Source of the DNA: Symbiodinium natans
Taxonomy: Eukaryota; Sar; Dinophyceae; Suessiales; Symbiodiniaceae
Assembly (NCBI GenBank): GCA_905221605.1
Contig: CAJNDS010000482.1
Span: 1 to 64,000 of the forward strand
Direction of reading: 5' to 3'
Length of the DNA: 64,000 bases
Shown: positions 63,222-64,000 of the stretch, one piece after another
Layout: each line of letters begins with the position of its first letter
Position numbering within the stretch: position 1 is the stretch's first letter
Position numbers and translations under genes: made by a program
The notes under the pieces: model-generated
What the model was told of the DNA's origin: nothing
Databases searched by the model: none
The model's input: only the letters and a program-made list of their open reading frames with translations

Positions 63222-63471
63222 TTCCCTTTTTGAAGTGGCAGACTCGTTTCTGGTTTAGCGGTTGGGCTATGTATGCTTTGTAGGTTTAGGGGTTTGTAAG
63301 TTTGGGGTGCAGGGTTGTAGGTTTAGGGTTTAGGGTTCGGGTATGGTGTGGGGTTTCGGGCTTGGCCTGGCAGAAGTAAGGGAGTCTCTGTTTGAGGTGC
63401 TGGGCCTTGGGGGTTTTCTTGGGTGTAGTGTTAACGGACATTGGGTTTGCTCCAGGAAGACTCCAAGCTAA
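63222..63471 (+). CDS. Two exon-like segments sharing SLFEV
   Basis: 63222-63252 (after GTGATCTTCAG) reads SLFEVADSFL to donor GTTTAGCG. 63374-63471 (after TGGCCTGGCAG) reads ESLFEVLGLGGFLGCSVNGH and ends in TAA. The shared SLFEV may reflect a duplicated exon or chance. Confidence 0.4.
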
Positions 63472-63559
63472 CGAGCCTGTCGATCCCACCCCCACTCCAT
63501 ATAGGGTTTAGGGTTTAGGGTTTAAGGTACCCAAACTGAGTAGGTTCCTGTGAGAAGCA

Positions 63560-63780
63560 GGTTCCTGCAAAGTGCACAGAACAATTTTGTGGATGGGATT
63601 GCTTTGGGTAAAGTCCGACTCAAGGTAGAGGCCCCACACCCTAAACCCGAAACGCTACACCGCATTATTGTCGAGCTCGGCATGATCTCTTGCAGCAAGG
63701 AGAACGGGGTCCGAAAAGTCCAGGGTAGCCTACATCATCGATCCAGGATTATGTGTTCGACCGTGCACCTCAGATGCAAA
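63560..63780 (+). CDS. Exon-like segments before CCCTAAA array
   Basis: After GTGAGAAG, a frame reads FLQSAQNNFVDGIALGKVRL. After TCTCTTGCAG near 63697, KENGVRKVQ ends at donor GTAGCC. Boundaries are uncertain. Confidence 0.35.
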
Positions 63781-63862
63781 CCCTAAACCCTAAACCCTAA
63801 ACCCTGAACCCTGAACCCTAAACCCTAAACCCTAAACCCCCAAACAAGCCCTAAACCCTGAG

Positions 63863-63962
63863 CTGCGATGTTTTCCCATCGGCCTTGGAAGCCCAATACC
63901 CTGAAGTGCCTTTGCAGGTCAACGCGCACCGGCAGATCTTCAGAGATCAGATTGCCCGAGCC
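63863..63962 (+). CDS. Exon-like segment at window end
   Basis: 33 open codons after ACCCTGAG, reading FPSALEAQYPEVPLQVNAHR then QIFRDQIARA. Followed by CCTTAAACCCC repeats, with no GT donor visible (a TT-start or downstream donor would be needed). The gene probably continues beyond the window. Confidence 0.5.
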
Positions 63963-64000
63963 TTAAACCCCAGACCCTACACCCTAAACCCAAAACCCTT

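Overview
This is a repeat-dominated nuclear window from a eukaryote, most likely an alga or related protist. The plant/alveolate-type telomere heptamer TTTAGGG (and CCCTAAA) is scattered in more than a hundred short interstitial arrays. Between the arrays lie segments of roughly 40-220 bp that read as protein-coding exons with GT..AG (sometimes GC..AG) borders. All exon-like segments I accepted are on the + strand, although I examined the minus strand less thoroughly. Unidirectional genes, GC donors, TTTAGGG repeats and transposon-like introns would fit a dinoflagellate. That is inference: I saw no rRNA, tRNA, spliced leader or recognisable housekeeping gene that would settle it.

Layout. 1-1,140: degenerate telomere-like DNA with one exon-like segment. 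1,150-16,922: a 15.8 kb gene-poor block with matching terminal inverted repeats. Inside it are an AT-rich 9-bp minisatellite arranged as a large palindrome (1,267-3,658), about five units of a 2.25 kb satellite (3,860-15,230), and a diverged inverted partial copy of that satellite (15,885-16,640). 16,930-18,350: telomere-like arrays with small exons. 18,352-21,153: a 2.8 kb non-LTR-type reverse transcriptase ORF, the only long gene and the only confident family assignment. It is flanked on both sides by TTTAGGG arrays in the same orientation. 21,300-64,000: an exon/intron mosaic of small split genes, telomere-like arrays, families of ~100-bp palindromic elements, microsatellites and GC-rich minisatellites (28.6-30.8 kb).

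The main result is the intron architecture. Many introns start at GTTTAGGG or GTAAACCC, so a telomere-like array supplies the 5' splice site. Others consist almost entirely of one ~80-112 bp element whose terminal inverted repeats supply both splice sites (introner behaviour). Several chains of exons keep reading phase across these introns and end in stop codons, for example 34,703-35,320, 61,540-62,034, 22,841-24,241 and 42,578-43,299. Two paralogous split genes at 51.5-52.6 and 56.1-58.3 kb keep exon order and protein similarity while their telomere-like introns differ, which is the best internal evidence that the segments are real exons.

Limits. Exons of 30 codons are often open by chance, alternative frames are often open too, and I sometimes chose splice sites for phase agreement. 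Individual exon calls are therefore moderate to low confidence, while the collective pattern is stronger. No protein function is claimed except for the reverse transcriptase.
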